Shown in pieces: positions 12,687 through 24,226 of a DNA stretch of 64,000 bases. The stretch covers positions 1,612,001-1,676,000 of the forward strand of contig OZ199839.1 in NCBI GenBank assembly GCA_964304625.1. Direction: 5' to 3'. The notes below the pieces were generated by a model that worked only from the letters and a program-made list of their open reading frames with translations, had not been told where the DNA came from and did no database searches. Positions within the stretch are counted from its first letter, which is position 1. Each line of letters starts with the position of its first letter. The position numbers were made by a program, and so were the translations under genes. The stretch comes from Kudoa neothunni (Eukaryota; Cnidaria).

Positions 12687-13723
12687 CACTACATTAGTTT
12701 TAGTTTATATATTTTTTTATAATTATTGATAGTGGTTGTTGACGAAATAATCATAAAAATACAATAGCACATGATTATATGGTTGATTTATTGTGATTTA
12801 CGTTTGAATTTTATGTTAAAATTATTTTTTCTGATTTATAAATATCTAATGATTACATTTTTAAATTTAGGGACTACAAAGACATTTTTAGATCTTGATA
12901 ATATATTTATGTCTAGAAATAACTTATCATTCACATTATTTTAATATTATTACTTTTACATAAAATTGTAAAAGAGAATTTGTTGTGTTATTTTTAAATT
13001 ATAAATTTCTAATGGATTAAATACTGAATTAATGTTGTAAGATGGAACTAACGAATAAATATTAAACATCATTATGATCATTCATAATATTGCTGTTGCA
13101 TAGATTTAATCTTATGCGGCAATATTACCGTTTTAAAAATTTAGACGACTGAAGCTACATGCTAATATATATTATTGTCAATGTTAATTTTTATTTCGTA
13201 ATGTAATTACCTTTTCCAAGCTCAACAAAATTATTCGCGCTTACTCATTTATATCAACTGAAAAACTAGTTTTAACGATACACCATCTTAAATCGGTACT
13301 TATTAGTAACTTTTAACGTTATAATAATATTTTCTGCATATCTACTTTAGAAGGTTAAGAAAACTTTGTACCTCTAAAATTGCTTTATTTGATCGATTAA
13401 ATTGTATGGTATGATGAAATTGTTACGCGAGCCAGGAGTTCAATATTGTAAAGACAGCGAAAGAAGACACAATATGAAATTAGACAACAGGATTAACAAA
13501 TCAACAAATATTTAATACTGTTATTGTAAATATACTTATTTGTTAATCCTTACAAATATATAATAGATTACAGCACTTATTACTGATAACAAACATAACG
13601 CCGAAAGTAACCTACTTGCGATGGAACACCGATAAATCCAAAAATTTTAAAATAAAAATGAACAGGGTCGATTTTTATCGTATTCGTTAATTTAGGCTAA
13701 GGCCATCATTATCCAATTTAAGC
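12687..13723. other. Unassigned sequence inside the long inverted repeat
   Basis: No coding frame, transposon end or RNA recognised. It may be the interior of whatever element owns the 10325/13970 inverted arms. Confidence 0.3.
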
Positions 13724-13970
13724 GAAACTAGCTGTACAAAAGTTGTTTTAATGATTAAATAGAGCTGAACGCAAAGGAAGACCAAAATGTGCACAAGCGC
13801 GCGCACCGATTTCGCCGAAGACAGATGTTTCCGTGTTTGTTTAGGGAGTGAATTTTGAGTTTCTTCTGCTCAATTAATATTTATTTAAAAATCGTGTACA
13901 ACGAGTTTTGAATTAAATAGGGAATATCAAACATGCAGAAAAGGCGGAAATTGGTGAGGCGCATACCCCC
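13724..13970 (-). repeat. Right arm of a long inverted repeat
   Basis: Reverse-complement partner of 10325-10574; see that entry. The outer edge ends in CATACCCCC, mirroring the GGGGG start of the left arm. Confidence 0.6.
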
Positions 13971-14218
13971 TATTACCTGTTTTTGTAAGCAAAGGAAGAT
14001 TACACATGGGAACGATATTGTTCGAAATGGGATTCGGCTAAAATTTAGAAATAATTTCCTGAAGCTGAATGTTTGCACTCAACGCTTATTTATTTCATTA
14101 ACTCTTCAAGCATGCCAAAAACGATTCCACACCAAGCAGTTATGGGGTCCAGGGAGACCCCAGATTTTTATTGCTTATTTTGATACAAAATTTTATGAAA
14201 TATAATTATATTCTTTAA

Positions 14219-15549
14219 CCTTCTAAGCGTCCTTGGGATCCATTGGACCCCAATGAATGCTTGAATCAATTTTATTTAGAGAATCTAAAATTATATCAGT
14301 GAATTTAAGATCACATCTATTCTCCTACAAATATGAGCTCTATTAAAATATCACATAATATTTCAATTTGTACATTGAGGTCATGAATTAATCAGAGTAC
14401 TTTCATATTCCTTCTTTTTGGGTCCAATGGATCCCACGTATTTTTCTATCAAACAACAAAGAAACATAATTCACAACAATTTCGAGAATTAAATAAAATT
14501 TTATCGAGAGAAAACAGAGAAAAATTGAAAAAACCATACATACGTTAAATACCGATCATTGTCGATGAGTAATACGCCGCCATAAATGGTTCTGAGCGTA
14601 ATATTTTGGATGAATTTGAATCCGATATCAATGAATTTTATGATATCTTTTGATAATTATGCCATTATAATGTTTCTGAAAATAACAAAATCTATCGAAA
14701 CATATACGAAGATAAGGATGACGTTAATTGGTTCTCTGAGAAACTTCAAATAATTAAAAGATCCATACGAAATATTTGTCAACATCTCAAGGTTCACATT
14801 CCCACGCTTTAAATAGAATAAACTCATTAGTTGATGCATTCCTCATATTTTATGGTGAGTCTTTTTCTCAACTGTTATTTCGAATTCTAACAAGTTTGAC
14901 AATTATAATTATCAGCATTATTTGAAGATATGGCAAACCAACAGTTATTAGCTTATATCGGAATCCTTGTTTATATGTTAATTCCCAAATCTAAATTATA
15001 AATACTCGAATTTCTTTGTCACGAATGATGCTGTTATTGTTCAAGATCTCGAGACAGGAAAGCGAGGAATTTTTTATGTTTGTAGAACCAACCGTAATAA
15101 TTACAATTCAAATTTGTTTGCGTAATATATCGTAACACTAAAAAGTGAAATAATATAAATAGCTCGCATTTTATCTATTTTGAAACAATATGCATCGCTG
15201 GTTTTATTGGGCGTGATTATTAAGAAATTAATTTTAAAGGAAATAATTTTTAAGACTTTGTTAATGTGTATTAATATATATTTTTGTTAAAATCCATAAG
15301 ATTAAAAAATAAAGTTAAAATTATTAAATTTGATGAATAATTTTACTTATAAAAAGTTTCGGCATTTATCGCCAACAACCGGCGGTGTTATAATTGCGTT
15401 ATTTTTCAATATTTTATCGATAATTTTCTCTCATACCTTAGTGAATTACTTTTTACATTTTCCCCCATAATTCAAGTTAAATAAAATATGAGATCCATTT
15501 GACCCCAAAAGAAGGAATGTGTAAAGTAGATATTCAGGCGCTGGGAAGG
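14219..15549 (+). mobile_element. Internally deleted piggyBac inside element A
   Basis: TTAA at 14215-14218 and 15550-15553 flank inverted ends (CCTTCTAAGCG, CGCTGGGAAGG). It is 1331 bp with no full transposase. Short pieces of the N-terminal half survive on the + strand: DEFESDINEFYDI near 14610 and AYIGILVYMLI near 14950, the latter matching YIGILIYMSI of the full-length copies. GGGTCC/GGATCC half-palindromes lie just inside both ends. Confidence 0.75.
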
Positions 15550-17356
15550 TTAAAAAAGGTTTATACCGACACGATAACGAAATAGTCATAATTTACTTGT
15601 GGTCTGATGACAGTCGATGCCCCCGAACACATACTTATTAATTTTACAAATTTAAATATTAATTAAATTATATTTTAATATACCTGATGATCTTTTTACA
15701 ACATTATCTAGATATTGAAACGATAGTATAATTTTCTAAAATTCTAATAATATCTGTAAATACATACGTTCTCTTGTAAAAACATGATTATGATTTTACC
15801 ATTTCCTATAATTATTTAACAAAAGTTTTTAAAATGATTTAAAATACCATATTTCCTAACCGATATTCTTAAAAAATCCAGGCACATCTACCGTTACAAG
15901 CTTACCTAGGGGCCTATCATTCATAGCAAATTATGAATTAATAATTAATAAATTATCAAATATTTAATATATTCCTTAACTTAACTAAAAAAGTCTTAAC
16001 ATTAATAATTAAAAATATAATATGTAATTAAATAAACTTTACTGGTAATATTATGTTGCTAATTCGTAACAAATGAAATTCGAATGTTTGATGCAACGAG
16101 ATTTAGTACAATTATAACATATTTTTGAATTTTTATATCGAATAATCGAGCGCATAAACTATATCCTTTTTCGTTGTAGACCTCGCGGTTGCAATAGCTG
16201 AAATTAGTACAGCTAGTTTGCTGATAAAATTCCCTAATGAATCCGCCAGCGGATCTAAATAATTGCTTCTACGAATATTCGGTTGATTAAATAAAGTTTT
16301 ATATAAATAAAATGAATTAGAACAAAGTCAAACATATTGCAAATATCAACATAAGCCATTTTCTAGTGTATCTTTTTACGCATGTCGTGGACGGCATACT
16401 ATCTATCGTATCCACACACCCACGGGTTTGTTATAATCGACGATAACTCTACGATTTTCTGTCTGATCATGACATAAATTACCATTGTTTGAAGACGTAG
16501 ACGATAGAATGACCGCGTTTTTCTTTTTAGGAAAATTGAACTAAAAACCTACCTTTATTTCCTGGTTTTAAAAATTAATGAGAGACTTCGATTATTATGC
16601 TAGATTGTCCCTAGAAGGATTAAACCTAGGTTAAGAAATTTATTTGTCAACGGACCCTAAGTGAAAAAATTATCACAAAAAATGTTTCTGGTGACCTTTC
16701 TAACTGCGGCGAGAACTTTAAAACAACCTTTTCACCAACACATTAAGTAATCTGGTAAATGTTTCTTCCAAGATAAACGAAAATATTACGTGTAGATTGG
16801 TACGGAGGTCCGTTAAAAAAATAAAATTTAACGCCATAAACTGCAAGTTTAGAGGGAGTATAATGCGTAAAGGGACACCTGACTCTCAATGAAACTAATT
16901 GTTCATCAACATTAAGATCAGCAGAAGGAATTAGACAAATCGGAGAAATACTTTTCCACCTGTTGAAAACATCGTTTACAGGGAAAAACTTATCGATTTC
17001 TCACTGCAAACTCTAGTATCGTAGTCATAAAAGCGAACATTTCTGTTTATTTGGGTGAATCTATACAGCAGCATGATTCTACGAAGTATATCATGTTTCT
17101 TATTCAAGCTCCACAATTGCTTAAAATACTCCACTTTAAAATTAGAGATTGACATATATTTAAGAATTCCTACGTATGGTTTATATTTCACTATATTTAG
17201 ATTTCTCATTTTCATCCGTAATGAAAAGCACCAAATTTATTAATGTGAGTAATGTTAGAATTGAAAAATTCATAATAAAAAAAATAGAAAAAACTATCTT
17301 ATCAATTGCAAATGAATGCATGCTACAAATGCATTTAAACCTAGAGTTCTGTTTAA

Positions 17357-19734
17357 CCCTTTCGTGCCTGAATTTTTATTTGTCCTTTAAAAAATTTTTG
17401 TTAATACAATATATTCTTCTAATACTAAATAAATAAAAATTTGGAGCGAGAAATTTTTTTGGGCTAATATTTTTAAGTTGAAGTTTTGTTCAGTAGACTG
17501 AACAATGGGATTTTGTGGTAAAGAAAATGCGAAAAAAAGAAATCGAATTATTATAACAGTAACAGATAGAGTTATCAATAAAACAATAATTTTAAGTACT
17601 ATGGTACACATAAAAACAATTTCTACCTTTTACAAGACAACAAGGTGCGCCACATTTTAAGCAAATTATTTGAGTGTTTCTTCCACAACTTCTGCATCTA
17701 CTTGGCGTAGATACTACCTCTGGAAAATGGCCGGCATTATCATATCTAATGTGATCTGATAAAAGAGTATTTCTCTTGCGTTTCGATATAGTAGATTCCA
17801 TTATTTTTTGTGAATTACAATCATTAACCGGACGACCACGTTTTCGAGTTTGTATTAATGTTTGGTTTTTATACAACAATGATTCACAGATTGAATATGT
17901 GAACGAAAGCAAATCAAGAACTTTACTCTTGTTTACATTAATCATGGAATTTTGCCTCCGATACAATAACCACGAATTAGTGATCGCGGTGTTGATGCCC
18001 TAAAAAAATATCCGCATGTCAAATTTTTTGCATTTATGGTTTAACCTATATAGTGACATTAGCATATCGAACAAATCAACACCACTCATGTTTTTGTTAT
18101 ATTCCGATACAACAGCTGGACAATCGACTTTAACGCGTTTTTTGTCACCTATCGTATCTATTTACAGTTGTTAGAGGTTCACTACCAGAATGAGTGGATG
18201 ATAAAGTCACAACGGAGCTATCATACCATCGAGTTAATATTAATGCATCATTAGAGCTTTGAGCAACATCAAATGAGCCACCTCCTTCTTTCATTAAATC
18301 TTTTTTACCGAGTAAAGGACATCCTTTAATTCTATTATTTCTAATAGTCCCCACCGAATATATTCCCCTTTTTTTCAATATAAGTTGCATCCGGAATGAT
18401 GTGAACCAGTTGTCGAAATACAATAGATACATCCTATTCTTTGGAAGTTGTTCACATAATTTTATTACAAAATCCCCAGAAACCAAACCACAGCTTTCTT
18501 GTACAACAGGCGATTTTCCATCATACAAATGGAAATCATGCACTATCCCACTTATTCCACATCTAGCAAAAACTTTGAAGCCCCATTTGGTCGGTTTATT
18601 TGATATATACTGTTTCGCCCGGCACTTACCCTTAAAGGGAATCATTTGCTCGTCGACTGAATTTATGCTCTCTGGAGTGAATTTTAAAAATGTTTGCTTC
18701 AAGTACTCCAAAAAAGGTCTAATTTTGACAAACCGATCAAACGTTTGGGAAGACTGATCGTTAGTTGCATTGTCATTATTATTAAAATGTAAAAATTTTG
18801 AGAGTTGCTCAAATCTGTCTCTAGAAAGGACATCCGAAATAGGCGAATAATTGAAATGGTTGGACCAATAGCATCGATAACGAGGCATCCGTACAATCCC
18901 CATTAAAATTATGACTCCCAAATAAGTTTTAATTTCTAAACCGTTTGTCTTGAAATTCGAATTATTTTGTATGGCGTATCGATTTGATTCGTTTACAATT
19001 AATTCAATCAAATCATCGTCAACAAATTGGTTGAAATAATCGATGGGGTGAATTAAATGATCTAACTTTTCAAATTCGTCGTTTAAGTTTCACAATTCCT
19101 CTGGTAAATTTGAACTTATATCTTGTTTCTTCCATTGAAGGCCAGCGTCAGAATCACCGGATGATGAACATTCTTTCGCATCTGAAAATTTGTTCAATAT
19201 TTATGATGTAAATGTTGTATCGTCTTCAGAATATGTATCCGGCTCGGATATGTCGACATCAGGTAGCACTATAATTTCCGAAGTTCTTTTTCCAGTTTTA
19301 TCCTCATCGTTACAAATGTCGTAATCCATTGCGATTGTCCAAAAATAGGTCCACGTGTTCCTGTTGTTCAGTTTACTGACAAGACTTAAAATCGTATTAT
19401 TTCAGATAATAATAAGTTTCTTAAAATTTAAAGAGTCAAATTTAATTAACAACAACATATTGTAACTGCAAAAATTTTGGTTCCAAAAAATAATATAATT
19501 CGGTATACAAATTAATACATTACTTTTAGGACGAACGTGATATGGAGAATTGAACATTGTTAATGAAATTTACTATACATAAAATTTCTTAAAAAATGTA
19601 ATGTTAACGGTTTTTATACATTTAATTGAGTTAAAAATTACATGTTTGTAACGAATGCAAAACAATAGTTAAATGTTCATTTTAAACGATGGAGAAGTTA
19701 ATGTTCAGTATACTGCACAATAGGCATGAAAGGG
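17357..19734 (-). mobile_element. piggyBac element B, inserted into element A
   Basis: TTAA at 17353-17356 and 19735-19738 flank inverted ends (CCCTTTCGTGCCTG and its near complement AGGCATGAAAGGG). Length 2378 bp. The insertion splits the minus-strand transposase frame of element A, so B is the younger of the two. Confidence 0.9.
17592..19329 (-). pseudogene. piggyBac transposase (PGBD-like), lightly broken (element B)
   Basis: It starts at ATG 19329. It carries the DDE_Tnp_1_7 core on 19011-18145 (INSVDEQMIPFKGK with the first Asp, LLYFDNWFTSFRMQLILKKR with the second), then NKNMSGVDLFDML with the third near 18080. A C-terminal Cys-rich domain (CRSCGRNTQIICLKCGAPCC) ends at 17592. Damage is limited: TAA near 19200, TGA near 19089, a shift near 18150 and TGG-to-TAG near 18001. 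About four changes in roughly 580 codons mean a young copy. It is a different subfamily from elements A and C. Confidence 0.88.
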
Positions 19735-20508
19735 TTAAGGTGTTTTCTTACCTGATTTTTGTATTTGAAGGCACAACTGAAGACCATAACACATTGTTTT
19801 TTGTCCCCATACGTGTTAGTGATGCCATAATCATCTGAACTATAACAGCTAGATGAAGATAAACATTCTTCAATAACTTCTTCAATTTCATTGCAATCAG
19901 AGTCATAACTTACTAGTAAACCATCATGTAACATTCCCATATCTAACAGACGGTGACGACCAGCATCTCTCGGTCAACACCGGCAGCATAAACCTCGATA
20001 TTTCTCAATATTTTGTAGGTGTAGCCTTTCGAGATAAAAATATTTTATTTTTTATAATTTATAAATTTTTTTGTAAAATAAGAACGTGAAACCCTCCATG
20101 TTTTTAAACCGCTTGGCGTAAATATTTGATATAAAATATTATTAATTTTAAAATTAAATCATGAATATATAGTATTTTTAAAACGATTAATGATTAGATT
20201 AAACCGATTTAAAGTTTTCAGTGAGCAGTTAATTGAGATGAAATTCGGCCCGGGTTCCAAATGGACCCCAAAATGCTTCGAGAGTGGTCGTTTTTGCTGA
20301 CCTTAGAGGGTCAATAATGTAGAAATAATATTATCTAACTTGGAAAGTTCAAGATTGTTAAATAAAATAGTTGATGATAGACAGGCATGAGTTACGACAA
20401 AATATTAATCTGTTTGAGGTATAAAAATTCGATTACACAGAACAATCATAATAAAAATATTTTAATGCCGATAAAATTATGGTCGAATCTCAGAAATGTA
20501 ATGTGATT

Positions 20509-22031
20509 TTAGAAATAAACACGGCGAAGATCAGCAAATGCATGATATTCTGATTTCAATGGGCAGATGACTCTCGAATTAGAGCTCTTATCTTCTTGAG
20601 ATTCCAAACAAGTTTCCATCTTAGTAAGAGCGAGTTTAGAAACAATTCAGACAATGTATCAATTTTATATTACATCTAACGTTGCCAAATTACCACAAGG
20701 TAACAACACAACGTAACTGTTTTCATCAATAATTTTATCCTCATTAGGCGAAAAAATGACAGATTTTTCATATTTAGTCACACACAAATTGGTGACAATT
20801 GGATAAACGTCATTGTCGCAACAGGGACAATACCAGTTACCAGGTGCACATTGGCTATCAATTAGTCAAATCATTGTGAGCAATATCCAACAAAAACATA
20901 CAATGTTTTCATAGAAGCCAATCCAACTTGAATCATCAGCTGTAAAGTGGTGCATTTGGACACACTGTAGAACTGATATACCAGTTCGGTCATTAAAGCT
21001 TTAAGATGACTCCAAATACATTGATTTTCCGTCAAATTTCCTTCTTTAGATAGTTTATTTTTATCTAATATCATTTGGATGGCATTTCTGATAATGTGGA
21101 AAACATTCTTATCAGTTTCCAGTGAAATGTATTTTCTCAAGTAACTATATTTGAGTTATGGAAGAGGATTATAACGATTTTTTTTAATTATCACCTAAGA
21201 GCTTCCATGGAAGATTTGCTACGTAGAATTTCATCGAATTTGGTCATATGCAAAAGGGTGTGTGTTATTGTCTTTAAGTCGCAAATGAAAAACACATTAA
21301 CAGTGAGTAGTATAATTTTTACATAATTAGGCAGATTTTTAGCATAAATTTTATTTAGATTTAACCAACGTGTGCAGGATTTAATAGATTTTTGATCCAA
21401 GTCTCGATGAAACTCATCGATCAAATTGTACAATTTAAAATCTACATAATCCTAAAAAAATTAAAAAAAAATTAACTTATTGATAACCTGGAGATTGTAT
21501 TTGGTTGATAGAGCCATGGCGGTATTTTTGTAGCCGAATCTCAACAAATGATTCGCCAAATGTCTATTCACGTAGAAACATATCGATTTTGGTAATATAT
21601 CACAATCTTTTAATGTGACTTCATCATTGAAAACACTTGGCAGATTGTCAAGCAGTCTTACACGTCTTTCCAGTTTTCTACTTGCTTTTATAGGATTGAG
21701 GGTCACTAACTTGTACTAGATAACCATCAAAGAGCTAATACGCATATCTATCCGATCTACTTCTTCTGTGAATTTTTCCAACAAATTGATATAATTTCGT
21801 AATATATTTATAGCTTGTGAACGTATTAATCGGTTATTGGAATTGTTTACAAATTGTGACACATCACATATATAATCTACTCCATATGACAACAAATGGC
21901 GATCAGTTCCACTCAAACAATCATATAACTCCAAGTATGGGGTCTATATAATTTTTAGGAATTATTCTATTTTGTTTTTGTTCGTAATTTACATTTAAGT
22001 GATGGTATTCGATGTAGCTAGAGTTTTCCAT
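20509..22031 (-). CDS. MAEA: MAEA / Fyv10 (GID9), CTLH-complex E3 ligase subunit
   Basis: MAEA pairs with RMND5 as the RING core of the CTLH/GID ubiquitin ligase. Seven exons join in phase to 416 residues: 22031-21993, 21943-21742, 21705-21488, 21451-21195, 21144-20902, 20854-20674, 20619-20509; introns are 49, 36, 36, 50, 47 and 54 nt. Human MAEA is 396 residues. Matches run along its length: EYHHLNTPYLE at the N-terminus, a LisH-like NRHLANHLLRFGYKNTAMAL, CTLH helices after DYVDFKLYNLIDEF, VGLASMKT, WYCPCC, PNEDKIIDENSYVV, RVICPLKSEYHAF, and VYF at the C-terminus. The CPxC and VICP ends of the Gid-type RING are kept, but the His/Cys ligands between them (human AHCANSRLVC) are replaced, so zinc binding may be partial. 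It lies 198 bp from piggyBac A and is divergent to the gene at 22427. Confidence 0.88.
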
Positions 22032-22426
22032 AGAAGGGTTAAAGGAACCGTGCGCATCTCGATTCAAATCTCCTTAGCTTAGCATTTGTTCCTCTAAAAA
22101 TCGCAGTAAATATGCTTAATTCAATCTTTAGTTGATTCACATATAGAATGTTAACAAAACATTCGTTAATTGTACATAATGATTCATTAATTTCAGGCAG
22201 ACTTAACTTACTATAGAATCGAATGATGAACATTGTTTTGTTATATAATATTGAAATATTCATTTTAAATTTATACGTATTAGATTTAAAATAATTTGTA
22301 TAAAATATTTTTTACCATTTAAAATCTAAACAAAAAATGGTGAATGAAAAATAATCAATAATTCATTACACTAAGAATTAATAATATGAAGTTTTTTGGG
22401 AAAATTCAGTACAGAAAAATTAAATA
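22032..22426. promoter_or_regulatory. Shared upstream region of a divergent gene pair
   Basis: 395 bp separate the ATG of MAEA (minus, 22031) from the ATG of the small gene on the plus strand (22427). Both are likely driven from this AT-rich gap. A minus-strand ORF at 22039-22263 covers half of it; it contains a GTAAGT..TTTTTAG intron-like segment and I do not accept it as a protein. Confidence 0.4.
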
Positions 22427-22835
22427 ATGTACAGTTTGTTTGAGAATAAAGGTTTATTAAATAATATTCTGTAAACGCAATGTGTTAATTAAATGTAATG
22501 ATTATTTTTAGAGAATTTATCGTGTTTAATTTGTGATTTGCAAATTCCTTTAAGTATTTTCACATATTTTCTAACAAAAGATAGGTATAAAATTAAACTA
22601 CAGTGTGTACCGACTTTGGAAGACATCGCATCTCTCGTGAATATTGACACAAAGTCGAGTATTACAAGAAGATTTACACCTAAAAATATAGATAACACAA
22701 TAATAATCGATTATCATTATTTCAAGGTAAGTTATCAAATAGAATATCCGCTTAATGTTTGACCTTGAGAAATTATTTTAAAAGTTCCTGGGACTCAATA
22801 ATGAAAATGATGGCAAGATGAGTTATTGGTTATAG
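22427..22835 (+). CDS. Small unknown protein, 96 residues, three exons
   Basis: Exons 22427-22451, 22512-22726 and 22785-22835 join in phase; introns are 60 and 58 nt with good donors (GTTTAT, GTAAGT) and pyrimidine-rich or AT-rich acceptors. The product begins MYSLFENKENLSCLICDLQI, then a helical stretch (YKIKLQCVPTLEDIASLVNI), SSITRRFTPKNIDNTIIIDY and a short end, NENDGKMSYWL. It has no signal peptide or membrane segment. I do not recognise it. The clean splicing phases and non-repetitive composition argue for a real gene transcribed divergently from MAEA. Confidence 0.6.
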
Positions 22836-23684
22836 TCATCAATTTTATATTTAATTTTCTCAAAAGAAATTCTTAATCAGAATAGCTAATACTTTTTGAA
22901 CTATTGAAGCTACTTATATAAATTCTGGTTTTAAAAAATTCATTTATACTGTCCAAAAACACAATACCACTTATGAAGACCTACAATATCATATCGATAT
23001 TTTATTTTTTTCTGCCATATCATATTAGAAGAGTGTAATTCGAGATTTGGTTTGCTCAAAACTAGATGAAGAGTTCACATAACTTGGAGGTCAAGCTGTT
23101 GTTGCTCAAATAAATAACATTAGTGATTATAATCTCCCAAATAAAACATAGTAGGGGATGATTTATAATGAACCAACAATTTTGAATAATAATAATAATA
23201 ATAATATAAATGGGTGAGAATGACGAGTGTTTCCTAAAAATATCCCTTTACGACAGCGGTTATTTAAAGGAGGCACAAAAAGCTACCATTAGGGATTAAT
23301 GATTGAAGTGAGGGATTATTTTAGAATGAACCAAAAAATAAATCTTAATTAATTTATGGCGTAAATTTCGTTAATCCTTTTTTTGATTATAAAATGACGT
23401 AATATGTAAAATAATATTATTGATGGTTTTATTATAAATAATTTTCTATTTGAACAATTCGATATATAAACTAATGTAATCTAAATATTTTATTTTACTT
23501 GATTATGTGAAATAGCTCAGTAAGGTAAGGTAATAATTTGGATTAATTTTATTCTACGCAAAAAATCGTGTTTTGTGTTTTTAGTGTGAAATCGTAACTT
23601 TTATTTTGTTCATGAATATATTTATGTACTTAGACAATTATTTGGTTGTGTCGGCATTTATATCTCATTCGAAATAAACTATAC
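22836..23684 (+). mobile_element. Decayed Merlin-like fragment and (AAT)n repeat
   Basis: Around 23030-23120 the + strand reads VIRDLVCSKLDEEF and then LGGQAVVAQI, which lines up with IIHDLMNQKLDEES and GVVVQIDETA of Merlin element 2. No ends were found. An (AAT)n tract lies at 23185-23205. The remainder is unassigned. Confidence 0.35.
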
Positions 23685-24226
23685 CAGGGATTCTCAGTCT
23701 CTCCGCCGGGGGTAAAATCTAAACGACAAGGGAAAATTAAGTAACATCAAAATCAGATAGAGACAATTTTTGCATTATGGGTTCTTGACATACATCATGA
23801 TTTCTAAGCAATTATGTTGTTCAGGGCTATTAAGCTCAATAAGAATTAGACGGAAGTTCTTAAAATGTTTTTAGTAATAGGTATTTAGCGGCTATTTATT
23901 CAACTATTACCAGTCTCTTTCTTTTATGCCTCGTTTATCTTTTAGTGATGTGGCCTAATGATAATAATAATAATAATACTTTAAATGACTTTTCTCATGT
24001 TAAATAAAAATTCAAATGTCATTAGTTTTTACTATTTTTAATTATTTCTAGCCTCTAAGAGCGAACAAATGGGCATAAAACAATTTAATTTGGCAAAATC
24101 TAAAAAATTAAATCTCTCTGCAGCTTGTGAGTTAGAGTTGATGGGATTAAAAATTGTCATTATGCAAGCGTACGTGCCTTTAGGACCAGAATGCACCCCT
24201 CAAACAATCTCTGCTATATCTAAGCC

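Larger units (their letters stand above)
14102..20310 (-). mobile_element. piggyBac element A (host of two later insertions)
   Basis: The left end (TTAA 14098-14101, then CTCTTCAAGCATGCC) matches the 3' end of the piggyBac at 46131-48566. The right end at 20310 (GACCTTAGAGGG, followed by TCAA, a mutated TTAA) matches the 5' end of that same family. Transposase pieces on the minus strand lie at 19940-19736 (acidic N-terminus, SYDSDCNEIEEVIEECLSSS) and 17345-16130 (KPYVGILKYMSI, then LNVDEQLVSLRVRCPF). Removing the insertions at 14219-15549 and 17357-19734 leaves about 2.5 kb, close to its 2436-bp relative. Its coding region is badly decayed below 16900. Confidence 0.85.

Noticed and set aside
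18401-18757. 118-codon plus-strand ORF
   Set aside because: Antisense to the catalytic core of the piggyBac B transposase.
22039-22263. 74-codon minus-strand ORF upstream of MAEA
   Set aside because: Contains a GTAAGT..TTTTTAG intron-like segment, overlaps the shared promoter gap, and does not join MAEA in phase.
23185-23205. (AAT)n tract considered as a functional repeat
   Set aside because: Simple microsatellite; several similar tracts occur (10571, 23961) without shared context.
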